64,000 nt of DNA from CAWKDG01 sp963848355 (GTDB lineage: Bacteria > Actinomycetota > Acidimicrobiia > Acidimicrobiales > UBA8190). Under the pieces are notes generated by a model. That model saw only the letters and a list, made by a program, of their open reading frames with translations, was not told the DNA's origin and made no database searches. How positions within the stretch are numbered: the stretch's first letter is position 1; each line of letters opens with the position of its first letter. Of this stretch, positions 33,989-43,012 are shown piece by piece. The position numbers and the translations under genes are program-made. The stretch is taken from contig CAWKDG010000001.1 of assembly GCA_963848355.1 (NCBI GenBank), positions 620,001-684,000 on the forward strand, given 5' to 3'.

Positions 33989-35263
33989 TCAGGAGGCAGC
34001 TCGACGCGTGCGGACCGTCTTCGCCGACTCCCCCTGAGGGATGAGGGTGGGATGCACACGGTCGAGAACGACAGCACGGTCGATCACGCACCGACCGATG
34101 TCCGTCCGGCTCGGGAGGTCGTACATGACCTCGAGGAGAACCTCTTCGAGAATGGCCCGCAGGCCCCGGGCTCCGGTCCCGCGCAGAAGGGCCTGCTCGG
34201 CGACGGCCTCCAGGGCGTCGTCACCGAGTACCAGTTCGACGCCGTCGAGCTCGAACACCCGCCGGTACTGCTTGACCAGTGCGTTCTTGGGCTCGACCAG
34301 GATGCGGACGAGCGCCTCCTTGTCGAGACTCGAGACCGCCCCGACGACGGGGAGGCGACCGATGAACTCGGGGATCAGCCCGAACTTGATGAGGTCTTCG
34401 GGAAGGACGTGACGCAGGACCTCGTCGTCCCGGGGCTCGTTGCTGCGCCGCACCTCGGCCCGGAAGCCGATTCCCTTGCGGCCGATCCGGCTCTCGATGA
34501 TCTTGTCGAGGCCGGCGAAGGCCCCACCGCAGAGGAAGAGGATGTTGGTGGTGTCGATCTGGATGAACTCCTGGTGGGGGTGCTTGCGCCCCCCCTGGGG
34601 AGGCACCGAGGCCGTGGTGCCCTCGAGGATCTTGAGCAACGCCTGCTGGACCCCCTCACCCGAGACGTCACGCGTGATCGAGGGGTTCTCGCTCTTCCGG
34701 GCGATCTTGTCGATCTCGTCGATGTAGATGATGCCCGTCTCGGCTCGCTTCACGTCGTAGTCGGCGGCCTGGATCAACTTGAGGAGGATGTTCTCCACGT
34801 CCTCGCCCACATACCCGGCTTCGGTCAGTGCCGTGGCGTCGGCGATGGCGAAGGGCACGTTGAGCATGCGGGCCAGCGTCTGCGCCAACAGGGTCTTGCC
34901 GCACCCTGTCGGTCCGAGGAGGAGGATGTTCGACTTCGCCAGCTCGACCTCGGTCGACTGGGTGGGGCCCGCCTGGACCCGCTTGTAATGGTTGTAGACG
35001 GCGACCGACAGGATCTTCTTGGCGTATTCCTGTCCGATCACGTAGTCGTTCAGGAACTCGAAGATCTCGCGGGGCTTGGGAAGGTCTTCGAACGACAGCT
35101 CCGTCGTCTCGGCCAGCTCCTCGGCGATGATGTCGTTGCAGAGATCGATGCACTCGTCACAGATGTAGACGCCGGGGCCGGCGATCAACTTCTTGACCTG
35201 TTTCTGTGACTTGCCACAGAAACTGCATTTCACGAGATCCCCGCCGTCCCCGAACTTCGCCAC
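33989..35263 (-). CDS. clpX: ATP-dependent Clp protease ATP-binding subunit ClpX
   Basis: AAA+ unfoldase that feeds substrates to ClpP. 424 residues from GTG 35263, which has GGGGAG close upstream; an ATG at 35329 adds 22 non-conserved residues. The N-terminal zinc domain has CSFCGKSQ and CDECIDLC. Walker A is LLLGPTGCGKTLLAQ, the pore loop GYVGEDVENI, Walker B GIIYIDEIDKIARK, and sensor 2 RGTGARGLRAILE. The loop IPEFIGRLPVV near residue 320 includes the family's ClpP-contacting region just before it. Downstream of tig and clpP as in most bacteria. Confidence 0.97.
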   Translation of the reverse strand: MAKFGDGGDLVKCSFCGKSQKQVKKLIAGPGVYICDECIDLCNDIIAEELAETTELSFEDLPKPREIFEFLNDYVIGQEYAKKILSVAVYNHYKRVQAGPTQSTEVELAKSNILLLGPTGCGKTLLAQTLARMLNVPFAIADATALTEAGYVGEDVENILLKLIQAADYDVKRAETGIIYIDEIDKIARKSENPSITRDVSGEGVQQALLKILEGTTASVPPQGGRKHPHQEFIQIDTTNILFLCGGAFAGLDKIIESRIGRKGIGFRAEVRRSNEPRDDEVLRHVLPEDLIKFGLIPEFIGRLPVVGAVSSLDKEALVRILVEPKNALVKQYRRVFELDGVELVLGDDALEAVAEQALLRGTGARGLRAILEEVLLEVMYDLPSRTDIGRCVIDRAVVLDRVHPTLIPQGESAKTVRTRRAAS

Positions 35264-35288
35264 CGTCTCCCCTTCCTTCCGGACGAGC

Positions 35289-35930
35289 CTAAGCCACGCC
35301 GACGACTTCAGCGGCTGCGATGGCATCACGAGTCGTGATCACTTCGTCGATGAGGCCGTAGTTCACGGCCTCCTCCGCCGTGATCACGAAGTCCCGGTCC
35401 GTGTCACGGGCGATCTTGTCGACCGTCTGTCCCGTGTCCCCCGAGATCATCGAATTGAGGAGGTCCCGCATGCGGATGATCTCCTTGGCCTGCAATTCGA
35501 TGTCGCTCGCCTGTCCGGCGGCCCCTCCCCAGGGCTGATGGAGGAGGATGCGTGCATGGGGCAGTGCGAACCGCTTGCCGTGGGCCCCCGCCGCCAGAAG
35601 GACGGCGGCGGCCGAGGCCGCCTGACCGAAGCAGAACGTCGAGACGTCGGGCTTCACGAACTTCATCGTGTCGTAGATGGCGAACAGGGCGGTGATGTCA
35701 CCTCCCGGCGAGTTGACGTACAGCGAGATGTCCTTGTCCGGGTCCTCGTACTCGAGGAAGAGCATCTGGGCGCAGATCAGGTTGGCCACAGCGTCGTCGA
35801 TCGGGGTGCCCAGGATGATGATCCGTTCCTTGAGAAGCCGCGAGTACAGGTCGTACCCCCGCTCGCCACGACTCGTCTGCTCGATGACGGTGGGGACCAG
35901 GTACCCCTGGGCGTTGCCGACGACATTCAT
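35289..35930 (-). CDS. clpP: ATP-dependent Clp protease proteolytic subunit
   Basis: Serine protease subunit of ClpXP/ClpCP. 213 residues. The catalytic Ser is Ser106 in FGQAASAAAV, the His is His131 in ILLHQPWGG, and an Asp follows near residue 182 in DTDRDFVITAEEA. VNSPGGDITA is the oxyanion strand. The ATG overlaps the tig stop by 4 nt. Only one clpP is present here; actinobacteria often have two adjacent paralogues (clpP1-clpP2), so the second may be elsewhere or absent. Confidence 0.97.
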   Translation of the reverse strand: MNVVGNAQGYLVPTVIEQTSRGERGYDLYSRLLKERIIILGTPIDDAVANLICAQMLFLEYEDPDKDISLYVNSPGGDITALFAIYDTMKFVKPDVSTFCFGQAASAAAVLLAAGAHGKRFALPHARILLHQPWGGAAGQASDIELQAKEIIRMRDLLNSMISGDTGQTVDKIARDTDRDFVITAEEAVNYGLIDEVITTRDAIAAAEVVGVA

Positions 35931-37369
35931 GCTTCGGCCTCCACGGTGGCTCCCTCTACGGCTCCCACGTCCTCACTCCCTCGTTCACCCTGCTCGTCCG
36001 CCGACGTCTCGGCGCTGTCGGTGGTCAGGTCGTCGCCCCCGGCCTGCATCACGGAGTCGGGATGCAGGTCTTCGCGGTCAACGGGCTTTCCCTCCTCGTC
36101 GACCAACGCAACGTGGTCGATCAGCCACTCGAGCGCCTTCGCTTTTCTCTTATCCGAGCGTACCGCGGGGAGCCTCCCAGCGCGGTCGAGTCGGCGCCTC
36201 AAATCCGCTCCGGTCGTGCCCGCCTGTTCGGCCATCTCGGCCACCGCCGCGTCGAGATCCTCGTCGCTGACCTCCATGTTCTCGGCGTCGGCCAGTGCCC
36301 GTAAGGCGAGATCGGCACGAACGGCCCGGCCGGCCTCCTCCTGCAATTCGGCCAGGAGGCCGTCTCTGTCCCGGCCCGACGCCTGCAGGAACTGCTCCAG
36401 GGAGATGTGCCTCTGCTCGAGGCGGTGACCGAGATCGTGAAGGCGTTCACGCACCTCGGTGTCGACCAGGGACTCGGGGGGATCGTCCGAGACGAGGTCC
36501 ACCAGTGCTTCGAGAGCCCGGGAGCGCAGGGCCATCTGGGCCTGCATGACCTTGATCTGTCGCAGCTTCCCCCCGAGGTCGTCGCGCAGCTCCGCCACGG
36601 TGTCGAACTCTGACGCCTCCGCCGCCCAGGCGTCCGTCGGTTCCGGAAGCACCTTCTCCTTGATCTCCTTGACCAGGACACGGAACGAGGTGGGGATCTC
36701 GGTCCCGTCGGGTCCGGGGACGGGGGCGCTGAACTGCAGGATGTCGCCCACCGCTGACCCGCGCAGCTGGTCGTCGAGGCCGGGGATGTCGGAACCCGAT
36801 CCCACCTCGTACAGGTAATCCTCCACGTCCAGATCGTCACCACCGTGGCGCGTGCCATGGAGATCGATGGTCACGTAGTCACCGTCACGCGCCGGTCGTC
36901 CGACGACCTCGAGCTCACCGGACTGCTCGCGGACACGATCGACCTGCGCGTCGACGTCCTCGTCGGTGACCTCGATCCCGGGGACGGTGACCACCAGACC
37001 GCCGTAGCCGGCGACGGAGACGGTGGGACGCACCTCGACCAGGGCGTCGAAGGTGAGCGGTCCGGCCCCCTGGCCCGATGTGATGTCGATCTCCGGCGCC
37101 GAGATCGGATCGACCTCGGTATCGACGACGGCGCGCGCGTAGAGATCGGGGAGAGCATCGCTGATGGCCTGCTGCCGCAGGGCCTCGGCGCCGCCGAGAC
37201 GTGCCTCGAGCACGGGGCGCGGGACGCGACCGGGCCGGAAGCCGGGAACCCTGACGTCGCGCGCCAGGCGCCGGACAGTGGAATTCAAGGCGTCATCGAC
37301 CTCCGACTCGTCGAGCTCGACGGAGAGACGGACCCGGTTGCCCTCGACCGGGGCTGCTGTCGCACGCAT
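35927..37369 (-). CDS. tig: Trigger factor
   Basis: Ribosome-bound chaperone and peptidyl-prolyl isomerase. 480 residues. The ribosome-binding tail contains VRVPGFRPGRVPRPVLEARL. The FKBP-type domain lies around residues 150-245 with DGDYVTIDLHGTRHGG and VGSGSDIPGLDDQLRGSAVG. The helical C-terminal domain follows, and the last 45 residues are strongly acidic and Ser/Gly-rich. It heads tig-clpP-clpX-folC-ndk. The FKBP insert and tail length are within actinobacterial range. Confidence 0.95.
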   Translation of the reverse strand: MRATAAPVEGNRVRLSVELDESEVDDALNSTVRRLARDVRVPGFRPGRVPRPVLEARLGGAEALRQQAISDALPDLYARAVVDTEVDPISAPEIDITSGQGAGPLTFDALVEVRPTVSVAGYGGLVVTVPGIEVTDEDVDAQVDRVREQSGELEVVGRPARDGDYVTIDLHGTRHGGDDLDVEDYLYEVGSGSDIPGLDDQLRGSAVGDILQFSAPVPGPDGTEIPTSFRVLVKEIKEKVLPEPTDAWAAEASEFDTVAELRDDLGGKLRQIKVMQAQMALRSRALEALVDLVSDDPPESLVDTEVRERLHDLGHRLEQRHISLEQFLQASGRDRDGLLAELQEEAGRAVRADLALRALADAENMEVSDEDLDAAVAEMAEQAGTTGADLRRRLDRAGRLPAVRSDKRKAKALEWLIDHVALVDEEGKPVDREDLHPDSVMQAGGDDLTTDSAETSADEQGERGSEDVGAVEGATVEAEA

Positions 37370-37434
37370 AGGAAGGGGACAGTCTACCGGCCCCGTCGCT
37401 CACCCCCTCCCTCTTGGGCGGGGCGCCGATCCCT

Positions 37435-38253
37435 TCAGATCATGAACGCCATCGAGTCGACCACCCGCTCGGCCAGCTCCGTCTCGCCCCGGAGCTCGAC
37501 CAGACCGGCACCCCGGGCCGCTTCACCACTCACCCGACCGCACCCGAGACGCCAGAACACCTCCAGGTCCATACGCAGTTCGGCCGTGGGCTCGCCCTCG
37601 GACGCGTCGTCGATCGCCGCCCGGCCACCGCGGACGACGACGTCGAGACGCCGCGGTTCGTTCCCCGTCAGCTCGAAGCGGACCGACGATCCGTCGGGTG
37701 CTCCCGCCCTCTTGCCCACGATGAAGGGCATGGCCGATGCCAGTCGATCGATGGCCAACGTGGCCGCCGGACCGTGACGATGACCGGGTCGTGCCGTCGC
37801 CACCCGGATGTCCTGCTCGTGCACCCAGCAGTCCATCACCCGCACGCGCATGAACTCCCGGTAGGGCACTTCCCCCACAGGGCTCGGCCCCAACTCGTCG
37901 AAGCGGGAGGACGGCCAGGAACGCAACTGTTCCAACCGGCGCGCCGTCACGTCGCGGAAGTCGGCCAGGACCTCGGGGCCGGTATGGGTGCGCAGGGACG
38001 CCACCCACCCTTCGTTGCGTGCACCGACGGCATTGTGGACGTGCGGTGGCGTGGACACGGGGGCGGGGGCGGTCTCGCCGAGCAGGGAGCGCTCGGTCCC
38101 GACCATGTGCGAGAGCACGTCACGGACCGTCCACCCCGGACACTCCGACGGCAGGTCCCATTCGCTGGCCTCGAGGACATCTCCGAGCTGCCCGATGGCG
38201 GTCCACGCCTCGTCGAGGACATCGACGACCGGTTCCTTCGACCCGTTGCCCAC
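37435..38253 (-). CDS. Maleylpyruvate isomerase family (mycothiol-dependent, DinB-like) protein
   Basis: A 272-residue protein with an N-terminal DinB/maleylpyruvate-isomerase-like helical domain and a C-terminal SCP2-like domain. The N-terminal domain has CPGWTVRDVLSHMVGTERSL with the first metal His and MDCWVHEQDIRVA with the HxxxD pair. The C-terminal part has VRFELTGNEPRRLDVVVRGG. Family members use mycothiol as cofactor or act on thiol adducts; the substrate here is unknown. The start is GTG 38253 with GGGGAG close upstream; a longer frame from 38388 adds a non-conserved Arg-rich leader. It fits with the Mca amidase at the end of the window as evidence for mycothiol use. Confidence 0.82.
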   Translation of the reverse strand: MGNGSKEPVVDVLDEAWTAIGQLGDVLEASEWDLPSECPGWTVRDVLSHMVGTERSLLGETAPAPVSTPPHVHNAVGARNEGWVASLRTHTGPEVLADFRDVTARRLEQLRSWPSSRFDELGPSPVGEVPYREFMRVRVMDCWVHEQDIRVATARPGHRHGPAATLAIDRLASAMPFIVGKRAGAPDGSSVRFELTGNEPRRLDVVVRGGRAAIDDASEGEPTAELRMDLEVFWRLGCGRVSGEAARGAGLVELRGETELAERVVDSMAFMI

Positions 38254-38565
38254 TGTCTCCCCTTCCACGGTACGCGGCTCGCTCCTCCACGGTGCCCCGC
38301 ACCTCTGAAACGCCATCATTCCCCACCCACACCGTCCCGGCGCCCGGGCCCGTGTCCGGCTCCGGACGTCCCCGGCCACCACGATCACCGCTCAGAGGGA
38401 GTAGGAACCCACTGTCTGTCGAATACGGGGAGGGCGCGGCCCTCCGGGGGCGCAGGTCGAGCGGCCTGATCGGGCGCCATGCCTGAGCATCCACGTGCAC
38501 GGGTACCCCTGGCGGTAGCTTCGACCCGACCCCTTGGCGGGGCGCAGCAGAGTGAGGAGGCCAAC
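38254..38565. other. 312-nt divergent intergenic region
   Basis: Separates the minus-strand maleylpyruvate-isomerase-like gene from the plus-strand zinc-ribbon gene. It must hold both promoters, but no clear -35/-10 pair stands out. A 7-bp perfect hairpin (GGAGGGC/GCCCTCC, loop GCG) lies at 38429-38445. I see no protein-coding signal in it. Confidence 0.5.
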
Positions 38566-38715
38566 GTGACGTCGTACGAGGGCTACTGCGTTAAATGTCG
38601 GGAGAAGCGCCAGTTCGATGGCAACGAGGTCGAACTGGCCAACGGTAGACGTGCCGCACAAGGTACGTGCCCGACGTGCGGTACCAAGATGAACAGGATC
38701 CTGGGAAAGAAGTGA
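38566..38715 (+). CDS. Small zinc-ribbon protein (DUF5679-like)
   Basis: A 49-residue protein with two CxxC knuckles: GYCVKCREKRQF and GTCPTCGTKMNRIL. The pair suggests one bound zinc. The GTG start at 38566 is set by the strong GAGGAGG six nt upstream; longer readings from 38479 are not supported. Small proteins of this type, often annotated DUF5679, are widespread in actinobacteria and of unknown function. It stands alone between divergent and convergent neighbours. Confidence 0.8.
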   Translation: MTSYEGYCVKCREKRQFDGNEVELANGRRAAQGTCPTCGTKMNRILGKK

Positions 38716-38767
38716 CGACCTGAGCGCTCAGGCGCTGCTCGGGACGGGGCGTCCCTCGACACGCTTG

Positions 38768-39715
38768 TCAGCGACGGGCGATGGCGTCGAGGAGGGCCCC
38801 TTCCCGCAGACCCCATTCGCTGACGACGAAGCGGTCGACCCCCATCTCCAGGGCGAAGGTCTCGAGGATGGCCGCTCCGATGGGCAGCATCGGGGCTCGC
38901 CGGGGGGGCATGCCCGGTAACGCCAGTCTTTCCCGGAGATCGAGGACGGCGAGCCGGGAGGCGAGTTCCGTCACCTGACGGGCGGGCAGCTCCACCTGGT
39001 TCACCTCGGTGGTACGCCCCGACGGTCGACCCCGCGTCCGGGCCGTGGCCAACCGGGCCAGGGCCCGGGCCGTTCCCCCGCTCACGACGGTCCGGGCCGC
39101 CACGCCGGCGTAGGGAGCGAGGGCCGAACGCACCGGGACCAGGGCCTCCGCCGTCCGGGAACGGATGGCGGCGCCGTCGGACGGCGACAGGGGATCGCCC
39201 GTGGCCAGCTCTCCCTGGAGCCGCGTGGCCCCCACCGGTGCGCTCGTGGCCAGGACCACATCGTGGCCGTGGCCGACGGCGACCTCGAAGCTCCCGCCGC
39301 CGAGGTCGAGTCCGAGGACGGGCCCCTCACCCATCCAGATCCCGGCCCGCTGGCCGCCGAAACACAACCGGGCTTCCTCCTCGCCGTCGAGGACGCGCAC
39401 CGGCGTCCCCACCACCTGTTCGAGCCGGGCCACCACCTGGACCCCGTTGGTGGCATCGCGCAGCGCGGCGGTGGCCAGCGCCACCACGACGTCGGGCCGG
39501 ACCTCGTCGAGCGCCGCGCGCAGACGGGTGGCGGCGGCCACCGATGCCGCCACCCTGTCGGCGGGAATCGATCCGCTGGCCCCGACGGCGAACCCGAGGT
39601 TCAACAAGGCACGGCGGCGCATGACGGGTTCCAACGTCCCACAGGGGTCGGCGTCGCACACCAGAACCTGGAACGAGCTGCTCCCGAGATCCCACACGGC
39701 GGCCCGAACCGGCAC
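38768..39715 (-). CDS. Ppx/GppA family exopolyphosphatase-like protein
   Basis: A 315-residue member of the ASKHA-fold exopolyphosphatase / guanosine pentaphosphatase family. Phosphate loops are seen in AAVWDLGSSSFQVLVCD and VLGLDLGGGSFEVAVGHG. ALATAALRDATNG and LDGEEEARLCFGG are conserved. VVSGGTARALARL corresponds to the adenosine loop, and LPIGAAILETF lies near the C terminus. Only the N-terminal Ppx domain is present; the HD-like C-terminal half of long Ppx proteins is missing, as in actinobacterial Ppx1/Ppx2. Start GTG 39715 is chosen because it directly precedes the first conserved strand; no good ribosome site is seen. Confidence 0.88.
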   Translation of the reverse strand: MPVRAAVWDLGSSSFQVLVCDADPCGTLEPVMRRRALLNLGFAVGASGSIPADRVAASVAAATRLRAALDEVRPDVVVALATAALRDATNGVQVVARLEQVVGTPVRVLDGEEEARLCFGGQRAGIWMGEGPVLGLDLGGGSFEVAVGHGHDVVLATSAPVGATRLQGELATGDPLSPSDGAAIRSRTAEALVPVRSALAPYAGVAARTVVSGGTARALARLATARTRGRPSGRTTEVNQVELPARQVTELASRLAVLDLRERLALPGMPPRRAPMLPIGAAILETFALEMGVDRFVVSEWGLREGALLDAIARR

Positions 39716-39815
39716 GGTGCGACCGTAGCCGCATCGGCGCGGGCGGTGCGCTCTCCCACGGCACGACGATGTCGTTGATTCGCAACCGCCTCCGCATCGT
39801 GGAAGCCTGGGCCTT

Positions 39816-40133
39816 GTGACTGACGGCGAAGGGGATCGAGCGTCGCTCCTGGCCTTCATCGAGGCTCAGACCAAGCGCCTCAAGAAGATGGACCTCGAGG
39901 AGCTCTCGGCGCTGAAGCTCAGCCGTGCCGTAGCCGCCATGTCCGACGTGACCGACGAGGCGCCGCCCGACCCGGCGAGCACCGTCTTCGTCACCGCCTG
40001 GAAACGCACCGACCAGTGCCACCATTTCTGGGGTCCGACAGTGGGCCAGGAGCGATTCTGCACGAAGTGCCAGGTGCCGCGCAGTGCCGTCGCTCCCGAT
40101 GAAGACACCTCCCCCACCCGTCGCCGGAGCTGA
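39816..40133 (+). CDS. Hypothetical 105-residue protein with C-terminal zinc-binding-like Cys/His
   Basis: No family recognised. The N-terminal half is a charged helix (FIEAQTKRLKKMDLEEL). The C-terminal half has CHHFWGPTVGQERFCTKCQV, three Cys and two His that could bind zinc. GTG start with GGAAG about 10 nt upstream. It starts divergently from the Ppx gene (100 nt apart). Its stop codon lies inside a 20-bp tandem duplication, and an F420 oxidoreductase gene follows. Confidence 0.6.
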   Translation: MTDGEGDRASLLAFIEAQTKRLKKMDLEELSALKLSRAVAAMSDVTDEAPPDPASTVFVTAWKRTDQCHHFWGPTVGQERFCTKCQVPRSAVAPDEDTSPTRRRS

Positions 40134-40167
40134 CAGAACACGGTATGAGCTGACAGAACACGGTATG
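40128..40167 (+). repeat. Perfect 20-bp tandem duplication
   Basis: The 20-mer beginning AGCTGACAGAACACGG and ending TATG occurs twice head to tail (40128-40147 and 40148-40167), followed by a third partial ACAGAAC. The first copy supplies the stop codon of the upstream small gene. It lies 40 nt before the GTG of the next gene. Confidence 0.9.
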
Positions 40168-40206
40168 ACAGAACCGTCGGCGACGACGGTCCGGTAGCGT
40201 GCGCCG

Positions 40207-41091
40207 GTGCGGATCGGCGTCCTTCTGCTTCCGACAGACCCGTGGCCCGAGACGATGGCGCGGGCCAAGCATCTCGACGCTCTCGGATTCGACCATCTCT
40301 GGACCTACGACCATCTCTCCTGGCGCCGGTACCGGGACCGCCCGTGGCACGCCACGGTCCCGTGGTTGACCGGACTGGCGGGGGCCACGGAGACGATCCG
40401 TCTCGGCACCATGGTGGCTTCGCCGAACTTCCGCCACCCGGTGACGCTGGCCAAGGACGCCATGACCCTCGACCACATCTCGGACGGACGACTCACGCTC
40501 GGGGTGGGCGCGGGAGGGGTGGGGTTCGATTCCACCGTCCTCGGCGGTGTCGTCCTGTCCCCGCGCGAACGCCGACAACGGCTGGCCGAGTTCGTCGAGC
40601 TCCTCGATCTCCTGCTGCGCCAGCCCACCACTTCGTTCCAGGGCGCGTTCTACACGGCCGATGAGGCACGGATGATCCCGGGCTGTCTCCAACGACCCCG
40701 GGTCCCCCTGGCCCTCGCCGCCGGCGATCTGGGCACGATGGCCCTCGTGGTTCGGTGGGCCGACGCCTGGATCACCTACGGTGATTCGTCGCACCGCGAC
40801 CTGACGGCGGCGGGAACCGACGTCGCCGTCAGACGACAGCTCGACGTCCTGACGCAACAGTGTGAACTCCTCGGGCGCGATCCGGGGTCCATCGACCGGA
40901 TTTACCTGAGCGGGAACACCGAGGAGAGGCCGTTGGCCAGCCTCGCTGCCTTCACCGACCTGGTCGGCCGCTGCGAGAGTCTCGGCTTCACCGACCTGGT
41001 GTTCCACCACCCGCGAGCCGACGATCCGGCGTGGAACGATCCCGAGGAGATCGTCGAGGCGATCGCGTCAGAGGTTCTGCACCGGCTCTGA
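40207..41091 (+). CDS. LLM-class F420-dependent oxidoreductase
   Basis: A 294-residue luciferase-like TIM barrel. N-terminal RIGVLLLPTDPWPETMARAK, DHLWTYDHLSWRRYRDRPWH, RLGTMVASPNFRHPVTLAKD and SDGRLTLGVGAGG are family marks. The AxPNxRHPxxLAK motif resembles F420-using members. Substrate unknown. GTG start in the genome's usual style. It follows the 20-bp duplication and precedes a propeller gene on the same strand by 51 nt, with which it may be co-transcribed. Confidence 0.86.
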   Translation: MRIGVLLLPTDPWPETMARAKHLDALGFDHLWTYDHLSWRRYRDRPWHATVPWLTGLAGATETIRLGTMVASPNFRHPVTLAKDAMTLDHISDGRLTLGVGAGGVGFDSTVLGGVVLSPRERRQRLAEFVELLDLLLRQPTTSFQGAFYTADEARMIPGCLQRPRVPLALAAGDLGTMALVVRWADAWITYGDSSHRDLTAAGTDVAVRRQLDVLTQQCELLGRDPGSIDRIYLSGNTEERPLASLAAFTDLVGRCESLGFTDLVFHHPRADDPAWNDPEEIVEAIASEVLHRL

Positions 41092-41142
41092 CACCGGCGG
41101 TGGCGCGCTCTACGCTCGTGGCCGACGACCAGCGGAGGGCCG

Positions 41143-42540
41143 ATGCGTCGAGTGCAGGGCAGGGCGATGGCCGTCGGCTCTGTGGTGATGCTCGGTTGTC
41201 TGACGATCGCAGCCGCCGTGGTCAGCGTGGCCAACGCGCCGAAGGTGGTGAGCACGGCCCCGCGGAGGATTGTGCCGAGGGATGTCGACGTCTGCGGGCC
41301 GTTCCCGCCCCGGCACGCGGCCGCGGTCGATGTCGCCGACGACGGGAAGGTCCGCTGGAGCACCCCTCTGGCCGTGTCGGGTCAGACACCCGACGCCAAC
41401 GTCGCACCGCTGGAGACGCGCGACGCCGTCGATGTCGCCGAGGACGGGACGGTGCACGCGCTGGCCCTGTCGGACGGTCGCCCGACGTGGTCCTGGGCCG
41501 GCGGCCGGGGCGTCTACGGCATGTGGGCGTGGCACGACACGATCGTCGTGCTGACCGACCAGGTAGGAGACGACGCCCGCCTCACCAGTCTGGACGACAG
41601 GACGGGCACCGTCCGCTGGCAGCTCCCCATCCCCGACAATGGCCTCATCGGAAACCCGACGCCGACGGACGACGGCGGGCTGGCATGGTTGCGGGCCGAC
41701 GGCGAGGTACAGGTGGTCGACCTGGCAAGCGGTCGGATCCGTTGGTCGGTCCACCGGGACCGACAGGCGGTCCCGGTGACCTCGGACGGGAACGTTCTCG
41801 TCGGTAGCGACGGCGTGCTGGCCGCTTTCGACGACGAGACGGGGCGGCGGCGGTGGACCGTGACGGACCTTCCCCCCCAGCCGGAAGAGCGGATCGTGGC
41901 CGGACTGGTCCTGGTCACGAGCGGCATCGTCGGACCCTCCGATCCGACCGCTCTGACAGCTGTCGACCCGGGAACGGGTCAGGTGGCGTGGCGCTTCGAT
42001 CCGGGGACGGCCGTGACGGTGCTGTCCGCCGGGCCGGCCGGACTGGCGGTGGCCGCCTACGTGCCCGACCGGCTTCTGTCTCTCATCGACACCCGTGACG
42101 GTGCCGTGCGCTGGACGGTGGACACCGCCGTCACGCTGAACACGTTCCCGCTCGTCTCGTCGGCGGACATCGTGAGCGTGGAGGGTGGTGTCCAGGGCTA
42201 CCCGGGCAGCAATCTGGTGGAACGGGCGGCCGGGAACGGTCGGAGACGGTGGGCGGTCGGGGTCCCCGGCACACCGACCGGTCTCCAGCCCGTCCTGTCG
42301 TCGGGCGGCCTCGTTCTCATCGAGGCATCCGGTGCCGCGGGCAACTCGTCGTTGTTCGCCTACGACGCGACGAACGGACACCGGGCCTGGCGTGCCGAGA
42401 TACCCGAGTTCGTCCAGGTCCCGCCCGTCGCCGTGCCGGGGGGCTTCCTGGTGCAGGCGTCGACCCCCGTCTCCGCCTGCGCTATGAGCTCGTCCCTCCC
42501 CCCAACTCCCGTCGCCGGAGCTCCTCCTCACGACGTTTGA
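41143..42540 (+). CDS. PQQ-binding-like beta-propeller protein, exported
   Basis: A 465-residue protein with an N-terminal hydrophobic segment (about residues 9-30, AVGSVVMLGCLTIAAAVVSV) that is a signal anchor or signal peptide. Repeated propeller blades carry the PQQ/pyrrolo-quinoline type pattern of Trp-rich strands: DGRPTWSWAGG, DDRTGTVRWQLP, ASGRIRWSV, ETGRRRWTV, GTGQVAWRF, RDGAVRWTV, NGHRAWRAE. No dehydrogenase metal/PQQ site is evident, so a binding or scaffold role (as in BamB-like proteins) is more likely. Its 3' end overlaps a convergent gene by 59 nt. Confidence 0.8.
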   Translation: MRRVQGRAMAVGSVVMLGCLTIAAAVVSVANAPKVVSTAPRRIVPRDVDVCGPFPPRHAAAVDVADDGKVRWSTPLAVSGQTPDANVAPLETRDAVDVAEDGTVHALALSDGRPTWSWAGGRGVYGMWAWHDTIVVLTDQVGDDARLTSLDDRTGTVRWQLPIPDNGLIGNPTPTDDGGLAWLRADGEVQVVDLASGRIRWSVHRDRQAVPVTSDGNVLVGSDGVLAAFDDETGRRRWTVTDLPPQPEERIVAGLVLVTSGIVGPSDPTALTAVDPGTGQVAWRFDPGTAVTVLSAGPAGLAVAAYVPDRLLSLIDTRDGAVRWTVDTAVTLNTFPLVSSADIVSVEGGVQGYPGSNLVERAAGNGRRRWAVGVPGTPTGLQPVLSSGGLVLIEASGAAGNSSLFAYDATNGHRAWRAEIPEFVQVPPVAVPGGFLVQASTPVSACAMSSSLPPTPVAGAPPHDV

Positions 42541-42889
42541 GCTGTGCTTCCCACATATGGAGCCGGGTCTGCTCCTCGCGGTGGCGGACGATGGGACTCA
42601 GGTGATCGAGGGACCCGTCGTCGAGGGCGGCGGTCGGGCCGGGGGAAGTGCGGAGGCGGTGGGTGCCGTAGCGCTGTGGGTCATGGACCTGGCGCGTCCA
42701 GATCTGGGGACGCCCGAGGGCGAGCCAGAGAATGGAACCGATATCGGCGAGGACGATGACGATGAGGAGCCACACGACCTTGGGGAGATGGCGGATGATC
42801 GCGTCGTCGGTGGTGATGACGTCGTAGATGCAGTAGATCCAGAGGATCAGAAAACCGATCCCGACAAGCCCGCCCACAATGTCCGGCAT
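42482..42889 (-). CDS. PLDc_N-domain small membrane protein
   Basis: A 135-residue protein with two membrane helices (GGLVGIGFLILWIYCIYDVI and LPKVVWLLIVIVLADIGSIL) followed by LALGRP. This is the pattern of the phospholipase D-nuclease N-terminal (PLDc_N) domain found in many small actinobacterial membrane proteins without any phospholipase. A charged coiled coil (HMWEAQLKRREEELRRREL) closes the C terminus. ATG 42889 is chosen with GGGGG upstream; a longer frame from 43291 would run through the next gene. Its last 59 nt overlap the convergent propeller gene. Confidence 0.8.
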   Translation of the reverse strand: MPDIVGGLVGIGFLILWIYCIYDVITTDDAIIRHLPKVVWLLIVIVLADIGSILWLALGRPQIWTRQVHDPQRYGTHRLRTSPGPTAALDDGSLDHLSPIVRHREEQTRLHMWEAQLKRREEELRRRELGGGTSS

Positions 42890-43012
42890 CGCAAACCCCC
42901 TGCGACCGTCGATCCGCCGACGGCCACGATAGTCGAGCCCTCGTCGCCAGGCACACGGCCCACACGCTCGAAGCGCTCCCCCGGCGTACCATGGCCCGGG
43001 GAAGGGGTGGCC

